Below are positions 1-7,786 of a DNA stretch of 64,000 nucleotides, in pieces. Position 1 is the stretch's first letter; each line of letters starts with the position of its first letter. The notes below the pieces were generated by a model. It did no database searches, was not told where the DNA came from, and saw only the letters and a list, made by a program, of their open reading frames with translations. Made by a program: the position numbers and the translations under genes. This DNA is from Sphingosinicella sp. BN140058 (GTDB lineage Bacteria > Pseudomonadota > Alphaproteobacteria > Sphingomonadales > Sphingomonadaceae): contig NZ_CP035502.1 of assembly GCF_004135585.1 (NCBI RefSeq), positions 62,001 to 126,000 of the forward strand, read 5' to 3'.

Positions 1-532
1 GATGAACGTGCCCGTGGTAGAGCAGCATGTTCGCCAGGTCGTCTTCACCCAAGGTGATTTCGGCAGCGCGCCCCTCTTTCTCGGCTGCCGCGATCCTCAG
101 GCGGGTGAGCAGCCCCGAAATGACCTTCAAGAGATGTTCCACGAGTGCGATGAAGCCAGTCAGGAACTCCTCGGCGTCGTCCCGTTTGGCGACCCCTTGG
201 ATGTCCGCGTGGAACACTCGCCAATAATTGTGCGCGATGAGGTTCCGATCCGCGACCAGTCGATCGAGCTCATTGGAGGCCAGGAGCAGAGGCGCGCCGA
301 ATTCTTTGGCGAGCTGCCCGAGGGTAACTTTTAGATCGGACGGATTGCCACGAAGAAAGGCTTCGGGTTCCAGGTCCTTGTACCGCTTCCCCTCCCTGCC
401 AGGCAGCTGCGACAGCTCGGCGACGATGCCGTAAAGTGCAAATTCGAACTTCTGCACAAGGACGATTGCAGCGCCAAGCAGCGCCATTTCGCGAGCAATC
501 GCTTCGCCGGCAGCGTTTTCCGAGGCGTCCAT
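1..532 (-). CDS. HEPN-domain protein, C-terminus cut by window edge
   Basis: The reading frame starts at ATG 530-532 and stays open to base 1, so at least 177 residues are present and the C-terminus lies outside the window. AGAGGAG sits six bases upstream of the start. The protein is helical and soluble, with no signal peptide. The key motif is RNLIAH followed by NYW at about residues 97-105, which matches the RX4H signature of HEPN domains. Many HEPN proteins are metal-independent RNases in toxin-antitoxin or abortive-infection systems; others only bind nucleotides. Activity here is inferred from the motif. No partner antitoxin (for example a MNT nucleotidyltransferase) can be seen on the visible side. 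Confidence 0.7.
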   Translation of the reverse strand, partial: MDASENAAGEAIAREMALLGAAIVLVQKFEFALYGIVAELSQLPGREGKRYKDLEPEAFLRGNPSDLKVTLGQLAKEFGAPLLLASNELDRLVADRNLIAHNYWRVFHADIQGVAKRDDAEEFLTGFIALVEHLLKVISGLLTRLRIAAAEKEGRAAEITLGEDDLANMLLYHGHVH

Positions 533-581
533 ACCCGCTCCTCTCAGGATCCGGTCCTGACATGTGTCTTCTGCTGCGCGG

Positions 582-618
582 CCACAAGCCTCTTCGCAAT
601 TGCCGACGAGGCTTGTGG
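582..618. repeat. Perfect 11-bp inverted repeat
   Basis: CCACAAGCCTC at 582-592 is the exact reverse complement of 608-618, around a 15-base spacer. There is no T-tract on either side. It lies about 50 bases upstream of the HEPN gene start, between it and the minus-strand gene ending at 763. It could be an operator or a Rho-type terminator hairpin; nothing in the sequence decides this. Confidence 0.6.
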
Positions 619-762
619 GTTGGATTGACCGCGGCGATCGGACCAAGGAACCGTGGGCTGCTAGGCTGTCCCTACGAAGGAGAGGCTTCGGCACACTCAA
701 GGGCGGCGGCGACGGCCGCCTAAATCGAATGGCGCTCAGGTGCTTCGATTATGATCCCTCTC

Positions 763-1212
763 CTACGCTCCGATACAGGCCCAGTACCCAGCCCCAGTGA
801 CACGGATCCCGTCGGCTACCACTTCGGTTTCGAGAACCGTTCCGGCCATGAAAATGGCTGAGGCAGCGAGAAGGTCGAGGTTGGCGTCCGGTGGGACGAC
901 TTTGTCGATAGCATCCTTCCAGTGGGTCTCGTTCTGAATCGATGTGAAGGCCTCGCGCAGCTGACGGTTGGAGTAGCCGCGAAAGCTCGGGCGATCATCG
1001 AAGTGGACGTCGCCCATGATCCAGCCGCCGTTGCGCATGTTGCGATAGCCGACGGTTGTGCCTTCCGCGGTGAGCACCCCTTTTGAATAGGGCGTCGGGT
1101 CGGAGGCCATCTCAGCATCAACGTGAGCGCATGCTGCGTCATCGCCGACGGCGTCGAAAGCCAGATCACGCTGTTTCCCGCCGCCCGAGGCGGAGAACTG
1201 ATACTCTCTCAT
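763..1212 (-). CDS. Hypothetical protein, 149 aa
   Basis: I do not recognise this protein. It starts at ATG 1210-1212, whose first base is shared with the stop codon of the upstream gene (TGATG arrangement), so the two are translationally coupled. A longer frame upstream exists but would lie inside the DUF3085-like gene in another frame and is arginine-rich shadow sequence. The product is a soluble, mildly acidic protein with no Cys cluster, signal peptide or membrane segment. A glycine-rich stretch around residues 55-70 (YRNMRNGGWIMGDVHF) is the most distinctive part. Cytoplasmic location is likely. Its function is unknown, but the coupling suggests it acts with the DUF3085-like protein. Confidence 0.7.
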   Translation of the reverse strand: MREYQFSASGGGKQRDLAFDAVGDDAACAHVDAEMASDPTPYSKGVLTAEGTTVGYRNMRNGGWIMGDVHFDDRPSFRGYSNRQLREAFTSIQNETHWKDAIDKVVPPDANLDLLAASAIFMAGTVLETEVVADGIRVTGAGYWACIGA

Positions 1213-1688
1213 CAACGGGACATCACGGACATGGCGTCGTCGGAGAACTCGATCATGAGCTCCTTGGCGCCGTCGGCGATCACCTGCTGGAAGAGGCCGA
1301 TCTCCAGCTTTTCGCAGAAGTCGTCCCCGCCTGCGATCCGGCGCGCCGCGAGATAAGAGTCTTCTCCGTCGGCGGGAGTCTCGACTGCATACGCGCAGAG
1401 GTGTCGGGTGCTGTCCGGGTTGGCGGCAATGAATGCGTCGTCGAGGAGAGGAGGGTTGCCGGGGCTCATGAGGTAGATCCCATTGTCCTTCACCAGCCAC
1501 AGGCCACGGGGGATCTTGGCGAGGTCTATGTCATCCTCTCCGGGGAAGCCGGCCGGGGTGACGCCGGGCTTCAGATTGTCAGGGTCACACATCTCGTTGC
1601 CGTTCGGCCGGATGGTGGGAGCATTGGTTGCGTGCTCGACAATCTGGCGGAGCCTGTCGTCGATGCGGAAGGTGGCGATGCGGTTCAT
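1212..1688 (-). CDS. DUF3085-like protein
   Basis: A 158-residue cytoplasmic protein. The layout resembles DUF3085: an N-terminal helix (RLRQIVEHATNAPT), a central GLWLVKDNGIYLMSPG segment at about 72-87, and a later block around GGDDFCEKLEI. I base the family assignment on remembered motif similarity, not a search. Members are common on plasmids of sphingomonads and rhizobia and their function is unknown. AAGGGCC lies six bases upstream of the ATG. It is the first gene of a two-gene unit with the overlapping 149-residue protein. Confidence 0.7.
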   Translation of the reverse strand: MNRIATFRIDDRLRQIVEHATNAPTIRPNGNEMCDPDNLKPGVTPAGFPGEDDIDLAKIPRGLWLVKDNGIYLMSPGNPPLLDDAFIAANPDSTRHLCAYAVETPADGEDSYLAARRIAGGDDFCEKLEIGLFQQVIADGAKELMIEFSDDAMSVMSR

Positions 1689-1756
1689 CTGAGGCCCTTG
1701 TTAGATGTGCCGAGAAATAGTTGAGCGTCTCGCGAGTGCCAGGCGACATTCGCATG

Positions 1757-1800
1757 GGCACCCTGCGCCGGCGTGGCACTGAATGATGGCGCAGGGTGCC
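1757..1800 (-). terminator. Perfect 13-bp hairpin after the ParB-like gene
   Basis: GGCACCCTGCGCC at 1757-1769 pairs exactly with 1788-1800 around an 18-base loop. It lies 39 bases past the stop of the ParB-like gene, the usual place for a terminator, but there is no U-tract. It could instead stabilise the mRNA end or bind a protein. Confidence 0.45.
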
Positions 1801-1838
1801 GCGAGCTGCGCCCCGAAGATCGGGGGCGCAGAAGGCTG

Positions 1839-3674
1839 TTACGCGGCCTTCGGGAGCGCAGCGTCCACTGCGGCTTCCTGGGCGGCGCGCTTGGCAGCGA
1901 GCTTGTTGAGCACCGCCTGGATCTGTGGCGGCACAAAGCCCCCCGCGTTCAGGAAGTTGCCGGCGAGCGCGTCGGCATCGACGGCTTCGAGGATGGCCTT
2001 CGTGACCTCGCCAGGGCTGCTGCGCGGACCCGGCTGGTTCTGGAGGTCGATGATCTCCAGGGCAAGGGCGCGCTTCTGCGCGTTGCTGAGCTTGCTGATG
2101 TAGGTCTCCTCGACGCGCCAGCCGGTGAGGACGTCCGCGCCGATCGCGTCGAAGATCTCGATCGTCGGCTCGTCGACGGCGCCGGTTACGGAGTCGGCGA
2201 CGGTGTAAGCGAAGACCTGCTCGAGCAGTCCGGCGTCGAGCGCCAGCAGCTTTTGAATCACCGTGGCGGGTGAGTTCATGCCGGCGATACCCGCTTCGAG
2301 GACGATGCGGTCGCGGGCAGAGCGCTTCGCCTGCAGCTGTCCAAACACCTGAGACGTCTGGTCCTTCGGATCGAGGTGAAGACCGGTGACCGAAAGGCTG
2401 GGGCTCGTCGGTCCCCGCTTCGTCAGCGAGCCGGCGATGACGGCTGCCATGGCCAACCGGGGATTGCTGGCGACCTGGAGTTTCAGCGACGCGCTTACCT
2501 GGCCGATGAGGTACGTCATCGTCTCCTTGGTCGGGTTGTCGAGCGGATTGAGGTCGACCTTCGGCGGCGGCGGGGCGGTAGCCGTCGAGCCGGTGTCGTT
2601 TGCTGCAACCGGCCGCACGGCGGTGGGAGCTTCGGAGGCGAAGGCGTCGTGCTCGCTCGCATAGTCGGCGTCGGCTCCGACGAGGAACGCGCCTTCTCCA
2701 TCCTCGTCGGTCGCGATGACCGGCGGGATCAAGCCGCGGCGGATCTCGACCGAGCCGTCGTCATGAGCAATGACCACGGCGGTAGCGTCTGCCTCGTCCC
2801 CGCCTGCGGTCCAGCCGGCGTCGTCGAAGCGCATGCGATCGATGAAGACGACGTCGTTGTGCGACGTCCTGAGGTCAGCGATGATTGCGTCGATCTCGAT
2901 CTTCTGGCGAGCCCAGAACTTGTCTGGGTCGCTGAAGTGGTCACCGTCCTCGAAGAGGTCCCTGACCAGGCAGTCGGCGAGCTCAGTCAGGGGGAAGCGT
3001 GCTGACTTGGCAGGGATGACGCCGCGTGTGAGCTCAGCGCGCACCGCCGCACCGGTGGGGTACGATGTCGGGTTTGCGATGATCTCGTTGACGATCCGCT
3101 CTTGGGCCGCTGGCGAGCCGAGGGTCATGGCCTGGGCCCAGCCCATCTGGCGCGTGCCGCTGCGGATCAGGTCACGTGCGGCGGGGATGAGGTCGCCGAG
3201 GGCGAGCCGCTGGTGGATCTCACGCTGCTCGACGCCTCGCATCTCGGCGATCGCCTTGATCTTCATGCCGGCGCGGGCGAGAGCGGTGTAGGCTTCCATC
3301 TCCTCGATGGGATTCATCGCCTGGCGATCGGTGTTCGCCGCAAGGGCAATCGAGATCAGCTGATCCCGTGTCGTCTCCGGCGGGAAGACGAGGACGCGGT
3401 ACGCCTTTTCCGCGGTGATGATGCCGGCTGCAGCGTTCTTCAGATAGCCGCAGCGGCGGGTCTCGCCGTCGATCACCATCGTCTCGGTATCGCCTGCGGC
3501 GCGCCAGCCGAGGAGCGGGACGAGCTGACCACGGGAGGCGCTGCTGTGTGCGATCTTGTCGACGTCCGCCTCGAGGCGGGTCTTGCGCGGATTGTCCGGC
3601 CATTCCACGAGTAGGCTGAGGGGAATGCGCTCCTCCTCGGCGGATGCGAGAACCGGGTTCTTCGACTTCGTCAT
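1839..3674 (-). CDS. ParB-like partition/DNA-binding protein, large form
   Basis: A 611-residue protein of the ParB/RepB/Spo0J superfamily. Residues about 15-105 form the ParB/Srx-type N-terminal domain with the conserved GETRR box at 70-74, the CTP/arginine-binding patch of ParB proteins. It is followed by helices and a probable helix-turn-helix near 140-165 (KIKAIAEMRGVEQREIHQRL). The C-terminal 300 residues are unlike ordinary ParB and include a Pro/Thr linker near 370 and an Ala/Lys-rich end. Usual ParB proteins have about 300 residues, so this is roughly twice normal size. No parA is adjacent, so it may be an accessory DNA-binding protein rather than the element's partition ParB. It is transcribed alone, with terminator-like hairpins on both sides. 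Confidence 0.85.
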   Translation of the reverse strand: MTKSKNPVLASAEEERIPLSLLVEWPDNPRKTRLEADVDKIAHSSASRGQLVPLLGWRAAGDTETMVIDGETRRCGYLKNAAAGIITAEKAYRVLVFPPETTRDQLISIALAANTDRQAMNPIEEMEAYTALARAGMKIKAIAEMRGVEQREIHQRLALGDLIPAARDLIRSGTRQMGWAQAMTLGSPAAQERIVNEIIANPTSYPTGAAVRAELTRGVIPAKSARFPLTELADCLVRDLFEDGDHFSDPDKFWARQKIEIDAIIADLRTSHNDVVFIDRMRFDDAGWTAGGDEADATAVVIAHDDGSVEIRRGLIPPVIATDEDGEGAFLVGADADYASEHDAFASEAPTAVRPVAANDTGSTATAPPPPKVDLNPLDNPTKETMTYLIGQVSASLKLQVASNPRLAMAAVIAGSLTKRGPTSPSLSVTGLHLDPKDQTSQVFGQLQAKRSARDRIVLEAGIAGMNSPATVIQKLLALDAGLLEQVFAYTVADSVTGAVDEPTIEIFDAIGADVLTGWRVEETYISKLSNAQKRALALEIIDLQNQPGPRSSPGEVTKAILEAVDADALAGNFLNAGGFVPPQIQAVLNKLAAKRAAQEAAVDAALPKAA

Positions 3675-3714
3675 TTTGAATTTGGACCTTTCATCCAGTG
3701 CTTAGCCACACTGA

Positions 3715-3745
3715 ACAAAAAGACCCGAGCGCCCTCTTCTCGGGT
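3715..3745 (-). terminator. Rho-independent terminator
   Basis: ACCCGAG at 3723-3729 pairs with CTCGGGT at 3739-3745. On the minus strand the stem is followed by CTTTTTG. It ends the transcript of the small gene at 3788-4027 and insulates the ParB-like gene. Confidence 0.75.
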
Positions 3746-3787
3746 GCCCGGGGATCAAGCGGCGCCGCCGCTACTACTTCTTTCGCC

Positions 3788-4027
3788 TCATCCCGCGCGG
3801 GCGTGCAGATCAATCCATGCGTCGAAAGCGTCCAGGCTGGCCTGCACAGGCTGAAGTAGCAGACCGTCGGTGTCAGCGCGGTCACCGAGACATGAGAACT
3901 CGCCGGACTGGTCCGAGGTGGCGCGACACAGCTGCTCGGCGTCCGACGTGCTCGTTGCGCCGCAGGTGGGGCAAGGTGCAGGCGCCCAAGCGAGCTGCGG
4001 CATGGTGATGGTCGTAACCAGGTCCAT
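3788..4027 (-). CDS. Small protein with CxxC motif, 79 aa
   Basis: A 79-residue protein of unknown function. GAGGGGAG lies about seven bases before the ATG and a U-tract terminator follows the stop, so it looks like a genuine single-gene unit. An N-terminal PCPTCGAT segment (about 18-25) resembles half of a zinc ribbon; two more cysteines at about 34 and 45 could complete a four-Cys site. There is no signal peptide. It is probably cytoplasmic. Confidence 0.65.
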   Translation of the reverse strand: MDLVTTITMPQLAWAPAPCPTCGATSTSDAEQLCRATSDQSGEFSCLGDRADTDGLLLQPVQASLDAFDAWIDLHARAG

Positions 4028-4060
4028 TGGTTTCTCCCCTCTTCACATCTTTGCCATCAA

Positions 4061-4093
4061 GACGAAAAAGGCCGGGCATGACGGCCCGGCCTT
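4061..4093 (-). terminator. Rho-independent terminator
   Basis: AAGGCCGGGC at 4068-4077 pairs perfectly with 4084-4093 around a six-base loop. Read on the minus strand the stem runs into TTTTTCGTC. It ends the operon whose last gene stops at 4118. Confidence 0.9.
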
Positions 4094-4117
4094 GAGGAAT
4101 GTGCGAAGTCGTTCCGG

Positions 4118-4639
4118 TTATTGCGGCGTGCCGTAGTTTGCGACGGCCTTGGATCCGGTGGCGCTCCCGGCGGGTGTCAAAGGGACGTCCGGCGCGGCGG
4201 GTGGCGGCGTCGACGTGATGTAGCTGGGCGCCGCGTTGTTCGGAGCTGGCTGCTGATAGCCAGAGTCTGCAGCCGTGGCCGGGTAGTTGGAACCGAATTG
4301 AGCGTCGGACTCCGAGGCTTGCTCAGGACCGCTGTCCTTCTGCGCGTTCGCATAAATCAGAACTGGCGCCGGATCGACGATGATCGGTTCCGCCCGTTGT
4401 TCGGGAGTGAGATATCGGACTGGCACGAACGGCTCGGGAGCGCGCTCAGGCCTACGACCAACAGTGGGGGCTACATCAGTCTCGATCTGCGGCTCCTGGA
4501 CGATCTCGACGAACTTCCGCTTGCCCCCGAACATGCCGGCGAACTGGATCTCGGAGCGCTTGGACGTCGCGGCGTAGCGGTCAGCTGGCGCTTGCGTCAG
4601 AGTTGCTATGGCGACGGTGGTGATTAGGGTGAGGATCAT
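4118..4639 (-). CDS. Exported or membrane-anchored Pro-rich protein, 173 aa
   Basis: I do not recognise a family. Residues 1-18 (MILTLITTVAIATLTQAP) form a short hydrophobic segment that could be a signal peptide or N-terminal anchor, though the usual N-terminal positive charge is missing. The rest is low-complexity Pro/Ala/Thr/Gln sequence, as in a flexible periplasmic spacer. It overlaps the upstream gene by four bases (ATGA), so it is cotranslated with the 156-residue protein. A strong terminator follows. It could be a small cell-envelope component of the element. Confidence 0.6.
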   Translation of the reverse strand: MILTLITTVAIATLTQAPADRYAATSKRSEIQFAGMFGGKRKFVEIVQEPQIETDVAPTVGRRPERAPEPFVPVRYLTPEQRAEPIIVDPAPVLIYANAQKDSGPEQASESDAQFGSNYPATAADSGYQQPAPNNAAPSYITSTPPPAAPDVPLTPAGSATGSKAVANYGTPQ

Positions 4640-5106
4640 GCTGCTTGCTCGATGAAGTCGAAGGCGGCGGCTTCGTGCGGTTGAGCGACGAAGCGACCTT
4701 CATGGAAAAACAGGTCACAGATTACGCCGTTGGGTGTGACGAATGGGAACCGGGTGTCAGCGGCTTCTAGGCTAAGCGTGATGCAATCTTCGGGAAGAGC
4801 GTGAACCGTAGTGGCGTCCGAGTTCCAGAGGCGGGCGAAGGACTCGCTTTCCAGGTAGGTGAAGACGGCTTGTTCGTCCGAGCCATCGCCATATGCGAGG
4901 CGGGCTAAGCACTTCCAGGTGTGGCCATCGAGGACAACCTCGATGGCGTGGGGGATTTTCTCCTGGGCAAGCATCTCGCCGATGAAGCCGTCGAAGTATT
5001 GGCGTCCGTCACGACCGAACACGACCGTCGGCACCGGCAGCCATGTCAGGCCACTCGCTTCCGGATCAGCTGCGAACCAGCTGGGAACTCCCTGGATCTT
5101 TTTCAT
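4636..5106 (-). CDS. Hypothetical protein, 156 aa
   Basis: Unrecognised soluble protein. It is acidic and rich in aromatic residues, with segments such as GLTWLPVPTVVFGRDGRQYF and a conserved-looking C-terminal RFVAQPHEAAAFDF. It has no membrane segment or signal peptide. It lies between the large low-complexity protein ending at 5116 and the overlapping exported protein, in one minus-strand unit ending at the terminator at 4061-4093. Function cannot be assigned. Confidence 0.65.
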   Translation of the reverse strand: MKKIQGVPSWFAADPEASGLTWLPVPTVVFGRDGRQYFDGFIGEMLAQEKIPHAIEVVLDGHTWKCLARLAYGDGSDEQAVFTYLESESFARLWNSDATTVHALPEDCITLSLEAADTRFPFVTPNGVICDLFFHEGRFVAQPHEAAAFDFIEQAA

Positions 5107-5115
5107 CGTTCGACC

Positions 5116-7041
5116 TTACCTGCTGCGCCCGCTGGAGTCACCGCGAATTTTGACAAATCGCGCCGTACGATCGTGATCGCGGGACGGCGCGCTGCGTGCA
5201 GCCTGGGCGCGCTCTTCGCCGATGAACTTTCTAATCTCGGTGCCGAGACCGTGCACTCGGCTGACCCCGCCCGAAGTCTTCGGCCCAACGGAGAGTACCG
5301 GGCGCGCAGGCCGTGGTAGGCGGCTAGCCTGCTCGTGTATCGCCCCCGTTCGCTGTTGTTTCGGAGGCAGTGTGACGACAAGAGCGGCATGCTGCTTTGA
5401 TCCTTCTTTCGAAGTCGGCGAGAGCATGAGGACGCGGCGGTTGGGGCCAGGCGATGTAGCGGGCGCCGGCTTAACGGCGGCGGCCTGGAAGCCTTTGGGG
5501 GTGGCCTTTGTGGCATCCGATGCCGCTTTCATTTGGGTGTGGGTTTGCCCGGCCGCCTTCTGAGCACCATGCATCTGTGCGGCGGCCAGACCGACGCCGG
5601 CGACCGGGTTCACGGCTGTCACGGCCATACCAAGGCCGCTGCCGCCGAGCGCGTCCGCGGATTTAGCTGGCTCGTTGGCGCTCGGCTGGGCCGGAGCGAT
5701 GGTTGCCTTGCCTGTCGACGCGGCCGCCGGAGGAGCTTTCGCCTGCACTGGGGCAACTGACTTAGCCTGATCCGGAAGGATGGGAGCCGCGGTGGCTTGG
5801 ATCTCAGCCTTCTGGGAAGGTTGTGCGGTGACGATTGATGCCGGCGGGACGATTTGCGCCGTCTGTTCGGCTGGCTCGGCTGAAGCCCGGGCAGGGACGG
5901 GCGTGGTTTGCTCCGTCACCGCTGGCGCTTCCGGCTGCTGCTGCGGATCGATCGCGATCATGTATCGCTGGTCGGCTATTGATCGAGTCTCTTCGATCAG
6001 CGCGCGATTGGCCTCGTTCTGCATCATCTCAGGGCGGCCAAGGGAGGCCGCAAGCAGATCGTCTTTTGTTGCTCCTTCGAGAAACTCGCTGGGCAACATG
6101 GAGGCTTCCGGAGCCTTCCAGTCTGGGTCCGCGTGCCGACCGTTTATCGCCTCCTGGATCTCACGCCCCATGCGCTCGCCGACGGTCTCCCCGCTATCCA
6201 CGTGGGTGGGGGCCGGCTCGGCCGCGACAGTTGGCTCAGAGCCGCCCGCTGCGGGTCCTTCACCACCATCGCCGCCCGGCGTCTCCGGTCCATCTTTCTC
6301 AGGAGCACCAGCTTTGTCCGTTGCGCGCTGCGCCGCGTTCTCGCTCGCCGCTTTCGCCGCCTCGGCCTCCAGCTCCTTCATGGTCTTCGCTGCGTCTTTG
6401 AGCTCTTGAGCCTCAAGCTCGTCGACGCGACGGCGTCTTGCCTCGCGTTGGGTGCGGACCGACTGCCACATGCCCTTGAAAAATTCGAGCAGCACCGGGA
6501 CGCCTTCGACGACCTCGTTCTTGCTGTGCTGCTGACCCGCGAGATTCTTCGCCAAAGAGTTCTTGGGCAGCTGGTTCTTTTTCAGCTTGGCGATGCGCTT
6601 CGCGAGTTTCTCGGCCGGCTCGGTGTATCGGGTCTTGTTGGGATTCGCTTCTGCGTCGCCCACGAACTTCGATGCCTCCGCACAGGCTGCCGCCACTGCA
6701 CCCTTCGGATCCGAAGCGGAGCTCGCGACGTCGGTGCCGGCAGCGATGACCGCTGCTGTCTGGCGATCGTTGCGGTTGAGCGGGCTGTCGATAGCGACGC
6801 CGGGCCCGAACTCAACGACAGGCTCTTCGCCCGGACGCAGAGCGATGCTCCATGAAGGATCGACCTTGTCAGGCGTGGTCGGCGTAGGATCGATGGTGCG
6901 ATATGTTGTTTCTGCTTCGGGGGTCTGCTCGGAGCCTTGAACCGCGCTTTCCCCCGTTGCCGAAGCAGACGACCCTTGATCGGGATCAATCTGGGCGATG
7001 GGTTCGGGGGGAGACGTATTGCTCGGGTCGGTCGGGTTCAT
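5116..7041 (-). CDS. Large low-complexity Ala/Pro/Gln-rich protein
   Basis: 641 residues if read from ATG 7039-7041; an in-frame TTG at 7101 would add 20 residues, but the ATG has GAGG upstream and begins the protein-like sequence (MNPTDPSNTS). Three zones can be seen: an acidic, Ser/Thr-rich N-terminus; a charged, probably coiled-coil centre (about 180-260; RTQREARRRRVDELEAQELKD); and a long Ala/Pro/Gln/Val C-terminal half that looks disordered. The last 60 residues are basic. There is no signal peptide. I do not recognise a family. Such composition suits a scaffold or DNA-associated protein, but that is inference. Confidence 0.7.
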   Translation of the reverse strand: MNPTDPSNTSPPEPIAQIDPDQGSSASATGESAVQGSEQTPEAETTYRTIDPTPTTPDKVDPSWSIALRPGEEPVVEFGPGVAIDSPLNRNDRQTAAVIAAGTDVASSASDPKGAVAAACAEASKFVGDAEANPNKTRYTEPAEKLAKRIAKLKKNQLPKNSLAKNLAGQQHSKNEVVEGVPVLLEFFKGMWQSVRTQREARRRRVDELEAQELKDAAKTMKELEAEAAKAASENAAQRATDKAGAPEKDGPETPGGDGGEGPAAGGSEPTVAAEPAPTHVDSGETVGERMGREIQEAINGRHADPDWKAPEASMLPSEFLEGATKDDLLAASLGRPEMMQNEANRALIEETRSIADQRYMIAIDPQQQPEAPAVTEQTTPVPARASAEPAEQTAQIVPPASIVTAQPSQKAEIQATAAPILPDQAKSVAPVQAKAPPAAASTGKATIAPAQPSANEPAKSADALGGSGLGMAVTAVNPVAGVGLAAAQMHGAQKAAGQTHTQMKAASDATKATPKGFQAAAVKPAPATSPGPNRRVLMLSPTSKEGSKQHAALVVTLPPKQQRTGAIHEQASRLPRPARPVLSVGPKTSGGVSRVHGLGTEIRKFIGEERAQAARSAPSRDHDRTARFVKIRGDSSGRSR

Positions 7042-7125
7042 GGTCGCAAATGCCCTCAGGGATTTGGGACTTATGGTGATCGACCGACGCAGGCTCGTCA
7101 ACGAGTGTTTGCTGGGAAAATCTAG

Positions 7126-7722
7126 TTATGCAGCCTGAGCAGAGAAAGATCCTGAGAGGACCCGCGTCGCAGAGGCTCCGGGGAGGACTGCGTTTTTCCC
7201 GATTGCGGTGAGGCGATAGCTTGTGGCGTCTTCGGCGCCGGCAGCAGCGTAGCATCGGAGCTGCAACTTTCGGAGAGCGGTGCGCACGGAGGATAAGGGC
7301 AGTCGGGTTGAGGTGGCGAGCCTTGATGGATGCTGGTTGGGCTCGCGGCAGAGGGAACGCATCACCTCTAATTCGTCGGCTGTATAGTTCGGGTTGCCGT
7401 CGAGCCAGGCGCGGGCGGCGAGGCGCAGGCCATCCCGGCGCGCCAGTGAATCAATCCCGCGCTGCGCGATAAGCCAGAGCGCGGACCGCTTGCCGGCCGC
7501 GGCGTGCCGGACGATATATCGATCGTCAGCTAGGCTTTTCATGATGACAGAGAGAGGTCGGGGTGGGAGCTGATCGTCGGCCACCCAGAGCCCGAGCTCG
7601 TATGTCGACCTAGGTCGATGCGGATCTTCGCCAAGCAGGATCAGCACGAGGAACGCTGTCTTGAACCGCGCACGTTCGGCATCGCTGCCGCAAGGCAATA
7701 TCCTGATGTTCTGGATCCCCAT
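7126..7722 (-). CDS. Putative winged-helix DNA-binding regulator
   Basis: 198 residues with no membrane segment. Two parts look like winged-helix units: residues 35-80 (STYELGLWVADDQLPPRPLS, then a wing-like basic strand) and 115-185 (LEVMRSLCREPNQHPSRLAT, then RLPLSSVRTALRKL and a short C-terminal beta region). This pattern suggests a tandem or dimeric MarR-like transcription factor. The family call is inference from the helix pattern only. The recurrent GGGAAAAATTT box lies about 50 bases upstream of its ATG (7771-7783), a plausible promoter or operator. It is monocistronic and lies downstream of the DNA methyltransferase gene. Confidence 0.5.
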   Translation of the reverse strand: MGIQNIRILPCGSDAERARFKTAFLVLILLGEDPHRPRSTYELGLWVADDQLPPRPLSVIMKSLADDRYIVRHAAAGKRSALWLIAQRGIDSLARRDGLRLAARAWLDGNPNYTADELEVMRSLCREPNQHPSRLATSTRLPLSSVRTALRKLQLRCYAAAGAEDATSYRLTAIGKNAVLPGASATRVLSGSFSAQAA

Positions 7723-7786
7723 GTCGTCGATTGTACGGTGACATTTCGGCGCGGGGGAAGCCCAAGGACGAAATTTTTCCCAGGCT

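Noticed and set aside
1839-3674. Complete ParAB partition locus
   Set aside because: There is a ParB-like protein but no ParA next to it, and it is twice the usual length.
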